64,000 nt of DNA from Methanoprimaticola sp047501175 (GTDB lineage Archaea > Thermoplasmatota > Thermoplasmata > Methanomassiliicoccales > Methanomethylophilaceae), in the NCBI RefSeq assembly GCF_047501175.1, contig NZ_JBEQWH010000002.1:210294-274293 (forward strand). The letters are read 5' to 3'. The notes under the pieces are model-generated. The model was not told where the DNA came from. It saw only the letters and a list, made by a program, of their open reading frames with translations, and did not search any database. The first letter of the stretch is position 1, and every line of letters starts with the position of its first letter. Below are positions 1 through 6,422 of the stretch, one piece after another. Position numbers and translations under genes: made by a program.

Positions 1-1403
1 CGCTCTCCGACAGGATCGACCGCGTGGTCACCAGCAGGATCTGGGGCATCCCGATATTCCTGGGCGTCCTCAGCATAGTGTTCCTGGGCATCATCGGGTT
101 CTCCTGGGGAGACTTCAGCATAACCGGGATCGGCACCTACTTCACCGACTGGCTCAACGGGTTCATCGAGGACCCCATCCAGAGCGGTGTCGCCGAGTGG
201 TGCGCCTCCATCGGCGTCAGCGAGGCCATGACCAGCCTTCTCGTCGACGGTATAATCGGAGGGGTCGGGGCAGTCATCGGATTCCTCCCGCAGATGCTGG
301 TGCTCTTCCTCGCGCTGTGCATACTCGAGGACATCGGGTACATGTCGAGGATCGCCTTCGTCATGGACCGCATATTCAGACACTTCGGGCTCTCCGGGAA
401 GTCCCTCATCCCCATACTCGTGGGGACCGGATGCGGAGTGCCGGGGATCATGGCGTCCCGCACCATCGAGAGCGAGAGGGACCGCAGGATCACAGCCATG
501 ACCGTCACCTTCATACCGTGCGGGGCCAAGCTCCCCGTCATCGCGATGATCACCTCCGCCATATTCGGCGGGAACGGGCTCGTCGCAGTGTTCAGCTACG
601 TGCTCGGGATAGTCGTGATCCTCATCTCTGGTATAATCCTGAAGAAGTTCAGGAGGCTCTCCGGAGAGGCGACCCCGTTCATCATGGAGCTGCCCCCGTA
701 CCACATACCCTCCGCGGTCAACGTGATCAAGGGGACCCTGGACAGGGGATGGGCGTTCGTCAAGAAGGCCGGTACGATCATCCTACTCGCGAGCATCGTG
801 ATATGGGTGCTCTCCAGCTACACCTGGGGACTCCAGTACAACGCCGGGGACATCAACGACTCCATACTGGCATCGATCGGACATGCGATCAGCTACGTCT
901 TCATGCCCCTGGGCTGGGGAGACAACTGGGAGCTCAGCGTCGGCACCATCACCGGGCTCATCGCCAAGGAGAACGTCATCGGTACCTTCGGGACCCTGTT
1001 CGGCATCGAGGCCGGGGAGAGCGGCGAGGGACTGGAGGCCGTCCTCGGGACGATGCTGTCCAGCGCGTCCGGGCTCTCGTTCCTGGCGTTCAACCTGATC
1101 TGCGCACCCTGCTTCGCCGCGATGGGCGCGATGCACAGGGAGCTCGGGTCCTGGAAGAGCACGGGGATGGCCGTGGCGTACCAGTGCGTCATGGCGTATG
1201 CGGTCGCGCTCATCATATACGGCATCCTCGGATGCATCGACGGATGGAACACCATCATGGTCGACGGGGTGGCGACCGACCTGGGCGTGCCCGTGGCCAG
1301 CACGGTGGCCGCCATCATCGTGCTCGCGGTGATGGCGTACGTGCTCTGGGCCAAGGACCCGTTCCGCCAGCTGCACGATGGGAGCAGGGAGGCATCGGAA
1401 TGA
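1..1403 (+). CDS. feoB: Ferrous iron transporter FeoB, C-terminal part (5' end outside window)
   Basis: C-terminal membrane part of the Fe(II) uptake protein FeoB. The reading frame is open from base 3, so the N-terminal G domain lies upstream of the window. Visible are the conserved ILEDIGYMSR segment, the GCGVPGIMASRTIE segment with the family's membrane cysteine, the FIPCGAKLPVI segment and many hydrophobic helices, in the order typical of FeoB. The last codons overlap the next gene through ATGA, so the small Cys-rich partner is translationally coupled. The family role is GTP-gated iron import across the cytoplasmic membrane. Nothing unusual is seen in the visible part. Confidence 0.95.
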   Translation, partial: LSDRIDRVVTSRIWGIPIFLGVLSIVFLGIIGFSWGDFSITGIGTYFTDWLNGFIEDPIQSGVAEWCASIGVSEAMTSLLVDGIIGGVGAVIGFLPQMLVLFLALCILEDIGYMSRIAFVMDRIFRHFGLSGKSLIPILVGTGCGVPGIMASRTIESERDRRITAMTVTFIPCGAKLPVIAMITSAIFGGNGLVAVFSYVLGIVVILISGIILKKFRRLSGEATPFIMELPPYHIPSAVNVIKGTLDRGWAFVKKAGTIILLASIVIWVLSSYTWGLQYNAGDINDSILASIGHAISYVFMPLGWGDNWELSVGTITGLIAKENVIGTFGTLFGIEAGESGEGLEAVLGTMLSSASGLSFLAFNLICAPCFAAMGAMHRELGSWKSTGMAVAYQCVMAYAVALIIYGILGCIDGWNTIMVDGVATDLGVPVASTVAAIIVLAVMAYVLWAKDPFRQLHDGSREASE

Positions 1404-1561
1404 TGGGGGACATCCTCGTGGGATCGATGATCGCAATCGCCGCGCTCGGGGCCCTCGCCTACATAATCGGGCAGAGGAAGCGCGGGAAGCGCTGCTGCGG
1501 ATGCAGCGGCTGCAACGGATGCAAGCCCAAGAACGAGATCGTCACCATAGAGACGAAATGA
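1400..1561 (+). CDS. FeoB-associated Cys-rich small membrane protein
   Basis: A 53-residue protein that begins in the ATGA overlap with the feoB stop. One N-terminal membrane helix (about residues 5-23) is followed by a basic stretch and a CCGCSGCNGC cysteine cluster. This layout matches the FeoB-associated Cys-rich membrane protein family, which is commonly encoded directly after feoB. Its role is presumably to assist iron transfer or regulate FeoB, which is inference from family and position. The start could be either of two adjacent ATG codons (1400 or 1403). Confidence 0.85.
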   Translation: MMGDILVGSMIAIAALGALAYIIGQRKRGKRCCGCSGCNGCKPKNEIVTIETK

Positions 1562-1565
1562 ACCA

Positions 1566-1624
1566 GAGGGGGACACCCCCCTCGCAAACACCTTCGATTC
1601 TCCACCCGACGGCCCGCCCGTCGG
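1566..1624 (+). terminator. Two hairpins after the feo operon
   Basis: Two perfect inverted repeats follow the small Feo gene: GAGGGGG/CCCCCTC (1566-1583, 4-nt loop) and CCGACGG/CCGTCGG (1606-1624, 5-nt loop). They probably end feo transcription ahead of the rubredoxin gene. No long T run follows, so termination efficiency is uncertain. Confidence 0.5.
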
Positions 1625-1702
1625 GACCCTTCCCTTATCATGGCTAACAAAGGCGAAGCATCGCCAGCAGGGTTCAAATACCACTTCCAAATCCGAGCGG
1701 GC

Positions 1703-1837
1703 ATGAAATATCGTTGCCCCCTGTGCGGATACATCTACGACGAGGAGAAGGAGGGCGTCAAGTTCGCCGACCTCCCCGACGACTGGTGCTGCCCCATCTG
1801 CGGCGAGCCCAAGTCCGAGTTCGTCGCCGTCGAGTGA
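1703..1837 (+). CDS. Rubredoxin
   Basis: A 44-residue rubredoxin carrying the two iron-binding knuckles CPLCG (near residue 5) and CCPICG (near residue 34). The residues between them include the usual YIYD and FADLPDDW. It binds one Fe with four cysteines and acts as a cytosolic one-electron carrier, often to oxidoreductases or oxygen-detoxifying enzymes in anaerobes. An upstream in-frame ATG at 1640 would add 21 residues that no rubredoxin has, so the start at 1703 is preferred. The length is slightly short for the family (50-54 aa), mostly in the central loop. Confidence 0.93.
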   Translation: MKYRCPLCGYIYDEEKEGVKFADLPDDWCCPICGEPKSEFVAVE

Positions 1838-1839
1838 GC

Positions 1840-2769
1840 TCAGAGACCGTCAATCCGGACGAACTGCGTGTTCTGCCTGCGCCTCATGTCCTCCACGAGC
1901 TGGATGGCCAAGGCGCTTCCCATCGCGGCCGCCCTGGATATGACCTCGAAACCCCTTACCTCATCCTTCTCTGTCCCGAGTCCGCCGTAGATCATGCGGC
2001 CCACCATGAACGTCGCATCGGCCTCTCCGCGCTCGGACAGTTCCCTGTACAGCGAGAGCGCCCTGGGCAGGTCGCGCTCCGTGCCGTCGCCCTGATAGTA
2101 CATCGTGGCCAGCCTGTACATCGCAGGCGGGAACCCGGTCTCGGCGGAAGACCTGCACCACTGGAACGCGGCCTTCATGCCTCCCTCGACCTTCCCGTCC
2201 ATGCAGAGCTCGCACATCTTCAGCATCGACTCCGGGACCCCGGCGACGGCGGACATCCTGAACAGGCGGATGGCCTCCGCCTCGTCCCTCTCACAGCCTA
2301 TGCCCTCCGACAGGAGGTAGGCGGCCTTGAACATCGACAGGGGGTCGCCCTCGTCCACCGCCTTCAGGTACCAGGCCAGGGCGGTGCCCGGATCCTCGTC
2401 CCTGCCGTAGCCGTAGAGGTACGAACCTGCGATCTCAGGATACGCCGGAGGGAAACCAGCCTCGGCGGACCTCTGGAACCAATCAGCGGCCTTCACGGGG
2501 TCCTCCTCGTGGTCGACGTTCCCTGCCCACAGCAGCCCGAGCCTGTACATCGACGGCGCATGGCCCTTCCCCGCGGCCTCCTCGTAGAGGGCCTCCGCCC
2601 CCTCCAGGTCCAGGGGCGTCCCGGTGCCGGTGGCCTTCAGCTCGGCGATGCCGAACAGCCCGTTCGGCGACCCGAGCGACGCGGCCTCCTGGAATAGACG
2701 CAACGATCCCTCCGGATCCTCCGACACGATGGATGCCGCACGTTCGCATAGCTCCTCTGGGACTGACAT
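1840..2769 (-). CDS. Sel1-like repeat protein
   Basis: About 309 residues made largely of Sel1-like repeats (TPR-like helical pairs) with the pattern A..W...A.G....A...L...Y..G. Examples are AADWFQRSAEAGFPPA and ALAWYLKAVDEGDP. Such solenoids bind protein partners; the partner here is unknown. There is no signal peptide. The start at 2769 is chosen because a CTTAAAT TATA-like box lies about 27 bp upstream, which predicts a leaderless message; an ATG at 2808 would put the TATA box inside the coding region. A second, larger Sel1 protein is at 34173. It is convergent with the rubredoxin gene, with a 2-nt gap. Confidence 0.85.
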   Translation of the reverse strand: MSVPEELCERAASIVSEDPEGSLRLFQEAASLGSPNGLFGIAELKATGTGTPLDLEGAEALYEEAAGKGHAPSMYRLGLLWAGNVDHEEDPVKAADWFQRSAEAGFPPAYPEIAGSYLYGYGRDEDPGTALAWYLKAVDEGDPLSMFKAAYLLSEGIGCERDEAEAIRLFRMSAVAGVPESMLKMCELCMDGKVEGGMKAAFQWCRSSAETGFPPAMYRLATMYYQGDGTERDLPRALSLYRELSERGEADATFMVGRMIYGGLGTEKDEVRGFEVISRAAAMGSALAIQLVEDMRRRQNTQFVRIDGL

Positions 2770-2876
2770 GACCGGAGGAGACGCTGGACCCCATTTAAGG
2801 ATGTGCATATTTCAAGATGCTATGTGACCAATGAGTCGGTAACGCTGTGCGTCACCGACGATGTCACATCATGTGG

Positions 2877-3080
2877 TCAACTTGATTGACCGTTCACCGC
2901 TGAGCGGAGGGTCCGCATAACCGAACCCGTGGAGAGGATGTTCAGAGCCGCATTGCGGTCCATGTCTATGACGAGACCGCAGAGGACATCCAGTGTGTGT
3001 CCCAGCACTCTCGTCTGTGTGGCGTTCGGGTACAGTCTGTAATCGACCGACCGGTACCATCTGTCCCCCTTGCACCTCAT
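2877..3080 (-). pseudogene. IS200/IS605-type TnpB remnant (N- and C-terminal scraps joined)
   Basis: A 67-codon remnant. The first part (YRLYPNATQTRVLGHTLD) resembles the N terminus of TnpB/OrfB transposases. It is followed almost directly by IDMDRNAALNI, the C-terminal RuvC motif (D-R-D-x-N-A-A-x-N-I in active proteins), and a PVNGQSS-like tail. The roughly 300 residues normally between these, including most catalytic residues and the zinc finger, are missing, consistent with internal deletion. No functional product is expected. It sits in an otherwise empty gap of about 430 bp, and no clear terminal repeats are visible. Confidence 0.6.
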
Positions 3081-3200
3081 GATCCGAGCACCGTCCCCAC
3101 GATATATGAAGCGAAGCAGGAGGTCACCGAAAATGTCCCGACATCATCAACACGCTGATGACCCAGCCCATATTTCAATGATGACGGAGATTCGGGATTC

Positions 3201-3383
3201 ATGATTAAGGGCCCTCTTGTATACGCCGCGGTGGCCTTCGCAGCCATCCTCATGGTCCTCTCGTTCATGATCGTGATGTTCCCGGACAACATAGAGACCC
3301 TGGGACTGGTGGCCGGAATCGTCTCCGTGTGCGTCGTGCTCGTCCTAGTTCTGATCCTCGTGAAGACCAGGAGAAGCGTCTGA
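3201..3383 (+). CDS. Small two-helix membrane protein
   Basis: Sixty residues with two hydrophobic segments (about 8-27 and 35-54), a short loop between them and a basic C-terminal end (KTRRSV). The stop overlaps the start of the CadC-like regulator by one base (TGATG), so the two are probably co-transcribed. I do not recognise a family. A membrane partner of the metal-responsive operon is possible but unproven. Confidence 0.6.
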   Translation: MIKGPLVYAAVAFAAILMVLSFMIVMFPDNIETLGLVAGIVSVCVVLVLVLILVKTRRSV

Positions 3384-3736
3384 TGCCTGACGATGCGTGT
3401 GACGTAGAGGAGTGTCACCGCGACAGGATCGAGAAAGCACGGGACGGGCTCCCAGAACCTGGGACGATAGAGGACCTGGCATCGTTCTTCAAGGTCTTCG
3501 CCGACAGCACGCGTGTCAGGATACTGCTCGCCCTGGACTCGGGGGAGCTGTGCGTCTGCGACATAAGCCAGACACTCGGGATGTCCATGTCGGCGACATC
3601 TCACCAGCTCAGGGTGCTCAAGGACGCGCACCTCGTGTCCTCCAGGAGGGAGGGGAAGGTTGTCTACTACTCGCTGTGCGACGACCACGTGAGGATCGTC
3701 CTGGAGACTGCCCTGGAGCACATAAAGCACGATTGA
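3383..3736 (+). CDS. ArsR/SmtB-family metal sensor, CadC-like
   Basis: A 117-residue winged-helix repressor. It shows the ArsR fold signature: FKVFADSTRVRILLAL, then the ELCVCDIS metal-binding helix, then the recognition segment MSATSHQLRVLKDAHLVSSRREGK. N-terminal Cys6 and Cys11 plus the CVC pair match the four thiolates of the alpha3N site of CadC, so Cd/Pb/Zn sensing is likely. The C-terminal YYSLCDDHVR segment also resembles CadC. The start at ATG 3383 overlaps the upstream stop. CadC relatives repress metal efflux genes; no efflux pump is adjacent, so its targets may be itself, its small membrane neighbour and the TIGR04076 gene. Confidence 0.9.
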   Translation: MPDDACDVEECHRDRIEKARDGLPEPGTIEDLASFFKVFADSTRVRILLALDSGELCVCDISQTLGMSMSATSHQLRVLKDAHLVSSRREGKVVYYSLCDDHVRIVLETALEHIKHD

Positions 3737-3751
3737 TGGGAGGGATGGGCG

Positions 3752-4144
3752 ATGAAGTACCAAGTGAAACTGACGGTCATCGACAAGAAGCTGTATCCGG
3801 AACTGCAGCAGCAGTACTGTGCCGACCCCCGGGCGGGGGCCTGCCCCTGCTACAATGTGGGTGACGAGTTCATATTCCGCCGTGACGACGAACGTGACGA
3901 CTTTTGGCACATGGGTCTGGATACCCTCGTCAAGACCACCGCCGACCCTGACACCGTGGCCGGCGGACCGAAGATGCCGCACTGCTCCGAACTGTGGGAT
4001 GCTATATCCAGATACATCTACGCGGGCCTGCAGGGAGGCTCCATCATGAATGGCTGGATGAGGGAGGAGAACGTCATGATCGCATGCTGCTCCGATGGCA
4101 CGCGCCCCGTCATCTTCAAGATCGAGCGGATGGACATCGAATGA
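3752..4144 (+). CDS. TIGR04076 family protein
   Basis: A 130-residue protein with the TIGR04076 hallmarks: N-terminal KLTVIDKKLYPEL, a Cys-rich stretch (CADPRAGACPCYNVGDEF), and the C-terminal block MIACCSDGTRPVIFKIERMD. The family is common in anaerobes and of unknown function; the conserved cysteines suggest metal or thiol chemistry. It follows the CadC-like regulator by 15 bp, with a GGGAGGG Shine-Dalgarno upstream of the ATG, and is probably in the same operon. Confidence 0.8.
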   Translation: MKYQVKLTVIDKKLYPELQQQYCADPRAGACPCYNVGDEFIFRRDDERDDFWHMGLDTLVKTTADPDTVAGGPKMPHCSELWDAISRYIYAGLQGGSIMNGWMREENVMIACCSDGTRPVIFKIERMDIE

Positions 4145-4204
4145 TGTTCCGATGGGCATGCCTGCAGTGTCAAGCGGATGCCTCCGAGGACTGTCCAGAC
4201 GTGT

Positions 4205-4219
4205 GACGGAAACCCCGTC
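4205..4219 (+). terminator. Hairpin after the TIGR04076 gene
   Basis: GACGG/CCGTC inverted repeat with a 5-nt loop, 60 bp after the TIGR04076 stop and ahead of the chaperone operon promoter. It is a short stem without a T tract, so weakly supported. Confidence 0.3.
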
Positions 4220-4220
4220 C

Positions 4221-4320
4221 TACGAATTTCGTAATCCGTTGTTCCCGCCCGATGCGGAAGGCCTCCGACCCATGCATCACTGCGATATTCGTAAGGCGTC
4301 ATACTTATTTTATAATAAAC
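4221..4320 (+). promoter_or_regulatory. Promoter region of the Hsp70-vWA/GTPase operon
   Basis: A TATA-like box (ATTTTATAAT, 4309-4318) is centred about 31 bp upstream of the ATG at 4345. Upstream is a 13-bp palindrome TACGAA-T-TTCGTA (4221-4233), and its half-site motif TTCGTAA recurs near 4285. These are candidate operator sites for a stress regulator. The assignment of regulator is not possible from sequence alone. Confidence 0.45.
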
Positions 4321-4344
4321 AAGCGTTACCGAACCCGATGGGAT

Positions 4345-6411
4345 ATGAAGGTTGGGATAGATCTCGGAACAACCTACTCTGCAGTAGCCAGATATGACAG
4401 TAAGAACAACAAGCCAGTGATCATCCCCAATACGTTTGGGAAAGAGGTCACCCCCTCGGTCATCTGCTTCCTCGATGACGGGGACATCCTCGTCGGAGAG
4501 GATGCCAAGGACATGCAGTCCAACGGGACCGGCGTGAACGCCGCCGCGTTCAAGAGGGGGATGGGGGACGGGAGCATCGCGGTGAGCTTCAACGGCAAGG
4601 ACTACACGTCCGAGGACCTGAGCACCATGCTCCTGAAACAGCTCATCCAGGATGCCGAGAAATCTACCGGCGAGAAGATCGAGGAGGCCGTGATCACGGT
4701 CCCCGCCTACTTCAACGACCTTCAGAGGACGGCGACGATCAGGTCCGGGGAGGCCTGCGGCATCAAGGTCCCCAAGATCATCAACGAGCCCACCGCCGCC
4801 GCCATATCCTACGGATACAAGCACTCCAACGACAAGACCCTCATGGTCTACGACCTCGGGGGAGGGACGTTCGACGTCACCATAGTCAGGATCTCCAAGG
4901 GGAACATAGAGGTCATCGGTACGGACGGCAACCACATCCTCGGAGGCAAGGACTGGGACGGGGAGATCGTCAAGTTCGTCTGCAAGCAGTTCATGGACGA
5001 GTTCGACGTCGACCCGAGGGAGGACCTCCCGACCAAGAACGAGCTCATCGTCGCCGCGGAGGGATACAAGAAGACCCTCTCCATCGCCGAGAGCGTCACC
5101 ATCCCGATCAACTACGAGGGATACAGCGCGAAGTACACGCTCACCCGCGAGGAGCTCGAGTCCATGACCGAGTACCTCCTCGAGACCACCAAGGACGTCT
5201 GCCTCAACCTCATGGGAGACCTCGGACTCGCCTGGACTGACATCGACGAGATCCTGCTGGTCGGCGGGTCCACCAGGATGCCCGCGGTCGCGAGGTTCCT
5301 GAAGGACCTCACCGGAAGGGAGGTCATCACCCACAGCGACACCGACCTCGCGGTCGCGAAGGGGGCCGCCATCGTGGGCTCCCTGTACAGCAGCAACGCC
5401 ACCGGCCTCAGGGCGATGCAGGTCACCGACGTCACGGCCCACTCCCTCGGAGTGCTCTCGGTCTCGCAGGACGGCTCCAAGTACGTCAACGAGATCATGA
5501 TCAAGAAGAACAGCAAGGTCCCCTCCACGGAGCGCAAGCAGTTCACGATCAAGAAGGGCAACATGACCAACAAGATCGAGGTGTACACCCTCCAGGGAGA
5601 GTCCAGGATCCCCCTGGACTGCACAGTCCTCGCGAAGGTCGTGATCACCGGGTTCTACAACAACGGACAGGGCCTTAACATAGACATCGAGTACAACTAC
5701 GACCAGAACGGGGTCGTCAACATCACCGCGTTCCAGGGGTCCGAGCCGCTCACGGTCGAGTCCCGCACCATCGACGAGGACATCAGATGGATGGGTGGGA
5801 GCCCGAAGAACAGGAAGGGCGACGAGACCATCCTCAAGAACATCGCGATCTGCGTCGACCTGTCCAGGAGCATGGACGGGGAGCCCATCGAGAGGGCGAA
5901 GGCCTCGATACGCGACTTCATCAACACGCTGCAGGACAAGGACACGTACTTCTCGCTGATAGGGTTCGGCGACAAGATCAAGGTCGTCCAGGAGCTCTGC
6001 AACGACCCCAGGGTGGTCCTCTCCAACATCGACGAGCTGAAGGTGAAGATGGTCGGAAGGGGAACGGACGCGAGTCCGCTCGACACCGCCCGCTCCATGC
6101 TCGGGTCCAAGCCCGGCGTCGGGATCATCGTGGTCCTGACCGACGGGATCTGGGGCAAGAGGGACAAGGCCGTCGAGCAGGCCATCGGATGCAGGAACGA
6201 CAACATCACGATCATCGCGGTCGGGCTCGGGGAGGCCGACACCTCGTTCCTGAGGCAGATCGCCACCGTGGACGACGGTGCGCTGTTCACCACGATCGAC
6301 AGGCTCGGAGAGACGTTCGGAACGATCGCGACTGCGATCTCGTCGGGCAACATGGGCCTGGCGGTCAGGGACGCAGGGACCGGACTCAGAGACACGGAGT
6401 CCCGCTACTGA
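4345..6411 (+). CDS. Hsp70 (DnaK-like) fused to a C-terminal vWA domain
   Basis: A 688-residue fusion. Residues 1 to about 370 form an Hsp70 ATPase domain: GIDLGTTYSAVA phosphate-1 loop, INEPTAAAISYGY, YDLGGGTFDVTIV phosphate-2, and LLVGGSTRMP adenosine motif. A beta substrate-binding domain follows (about 370-480, including AHSLGVLS). In place of the helical lid of DnaK there is a vWA domain (about 497-675) with an intact MIDAS: DLSRS (Asp505), a GTD loop and LTDG. The start at 4345 gives the canonical MKVGIDLG beginning. It is the first gene of a five-gene same-strand operon (11-bp gap to the next). The vWA domain probably docks a partner via a metal ion; coupling of ATPase cycling to that docking is inference. 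Confidence 0.9.
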   Translation: MKVGIDLGTTYSAVARYDSKNNKPVIIPNTFGKEVTPSVICFLDDGDILVGEDAKDMQSNGTGVNAAAFKRGMGDGSIAVSFNGKDYTSEDLSTMLLKQLIQDAEKSTGEKIEEAVITVPAYFNDLQRTATIRSGEACGIKVPKIINEPTAAAISYGYKHSNDKTLMVYDLGGGTFDVTIVRISKGNIEVIGTDGNHILGGKDWDGEIVKFVCKQFMDEFDVDPREDLPTKNELIVAAEGYKKTLSIAESVTIPINYEGYSAKYTLTREELESMTEYLLETTKDVCLNLMGDLGLAWTDIDEILLVGGSTRMPAVARFLKDLTGREVITHSDTDLAVAKGAAIVGSLYSSNATGLRAMQVTDVTAHSLGVLSVSQDGSKYVNEIMIKKNSKVPSTERKQFTIKKGNMTNKIEVYTLQGESRIPLDCTVLAKVVITGFYNNGQGLNIDIEYNYDQNGVVNITAFQGSEPLTVESRTIDEDIRWMGGSPKNRKGDETILKNIAICVDLSRSMDGEPIERAKASIRDFINTLQDKDTYFSLIGFGDKIKVVQELCNDPRVVLSNIDELKVKMVGRGTDASPLDTARSMLGSKPGVGIIVVLTDGIWGKRDKAVEQAIGCRNDNITIIAVGLGEADTSFLRQIATVDDGALFTTIDRLGETFGTIATAISSGNMGLAVRDAGTGLRDTESRY

Positions 6412-6422
6412 CGGGGAGTCAT

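Noticed and set aside
1640..1702. N-terminal extension of rubredoxin
   Set aside because: Residues before MKYRCPLCG have no counterpart in rubredoxins and no ribosome site supports the upstream ATG.
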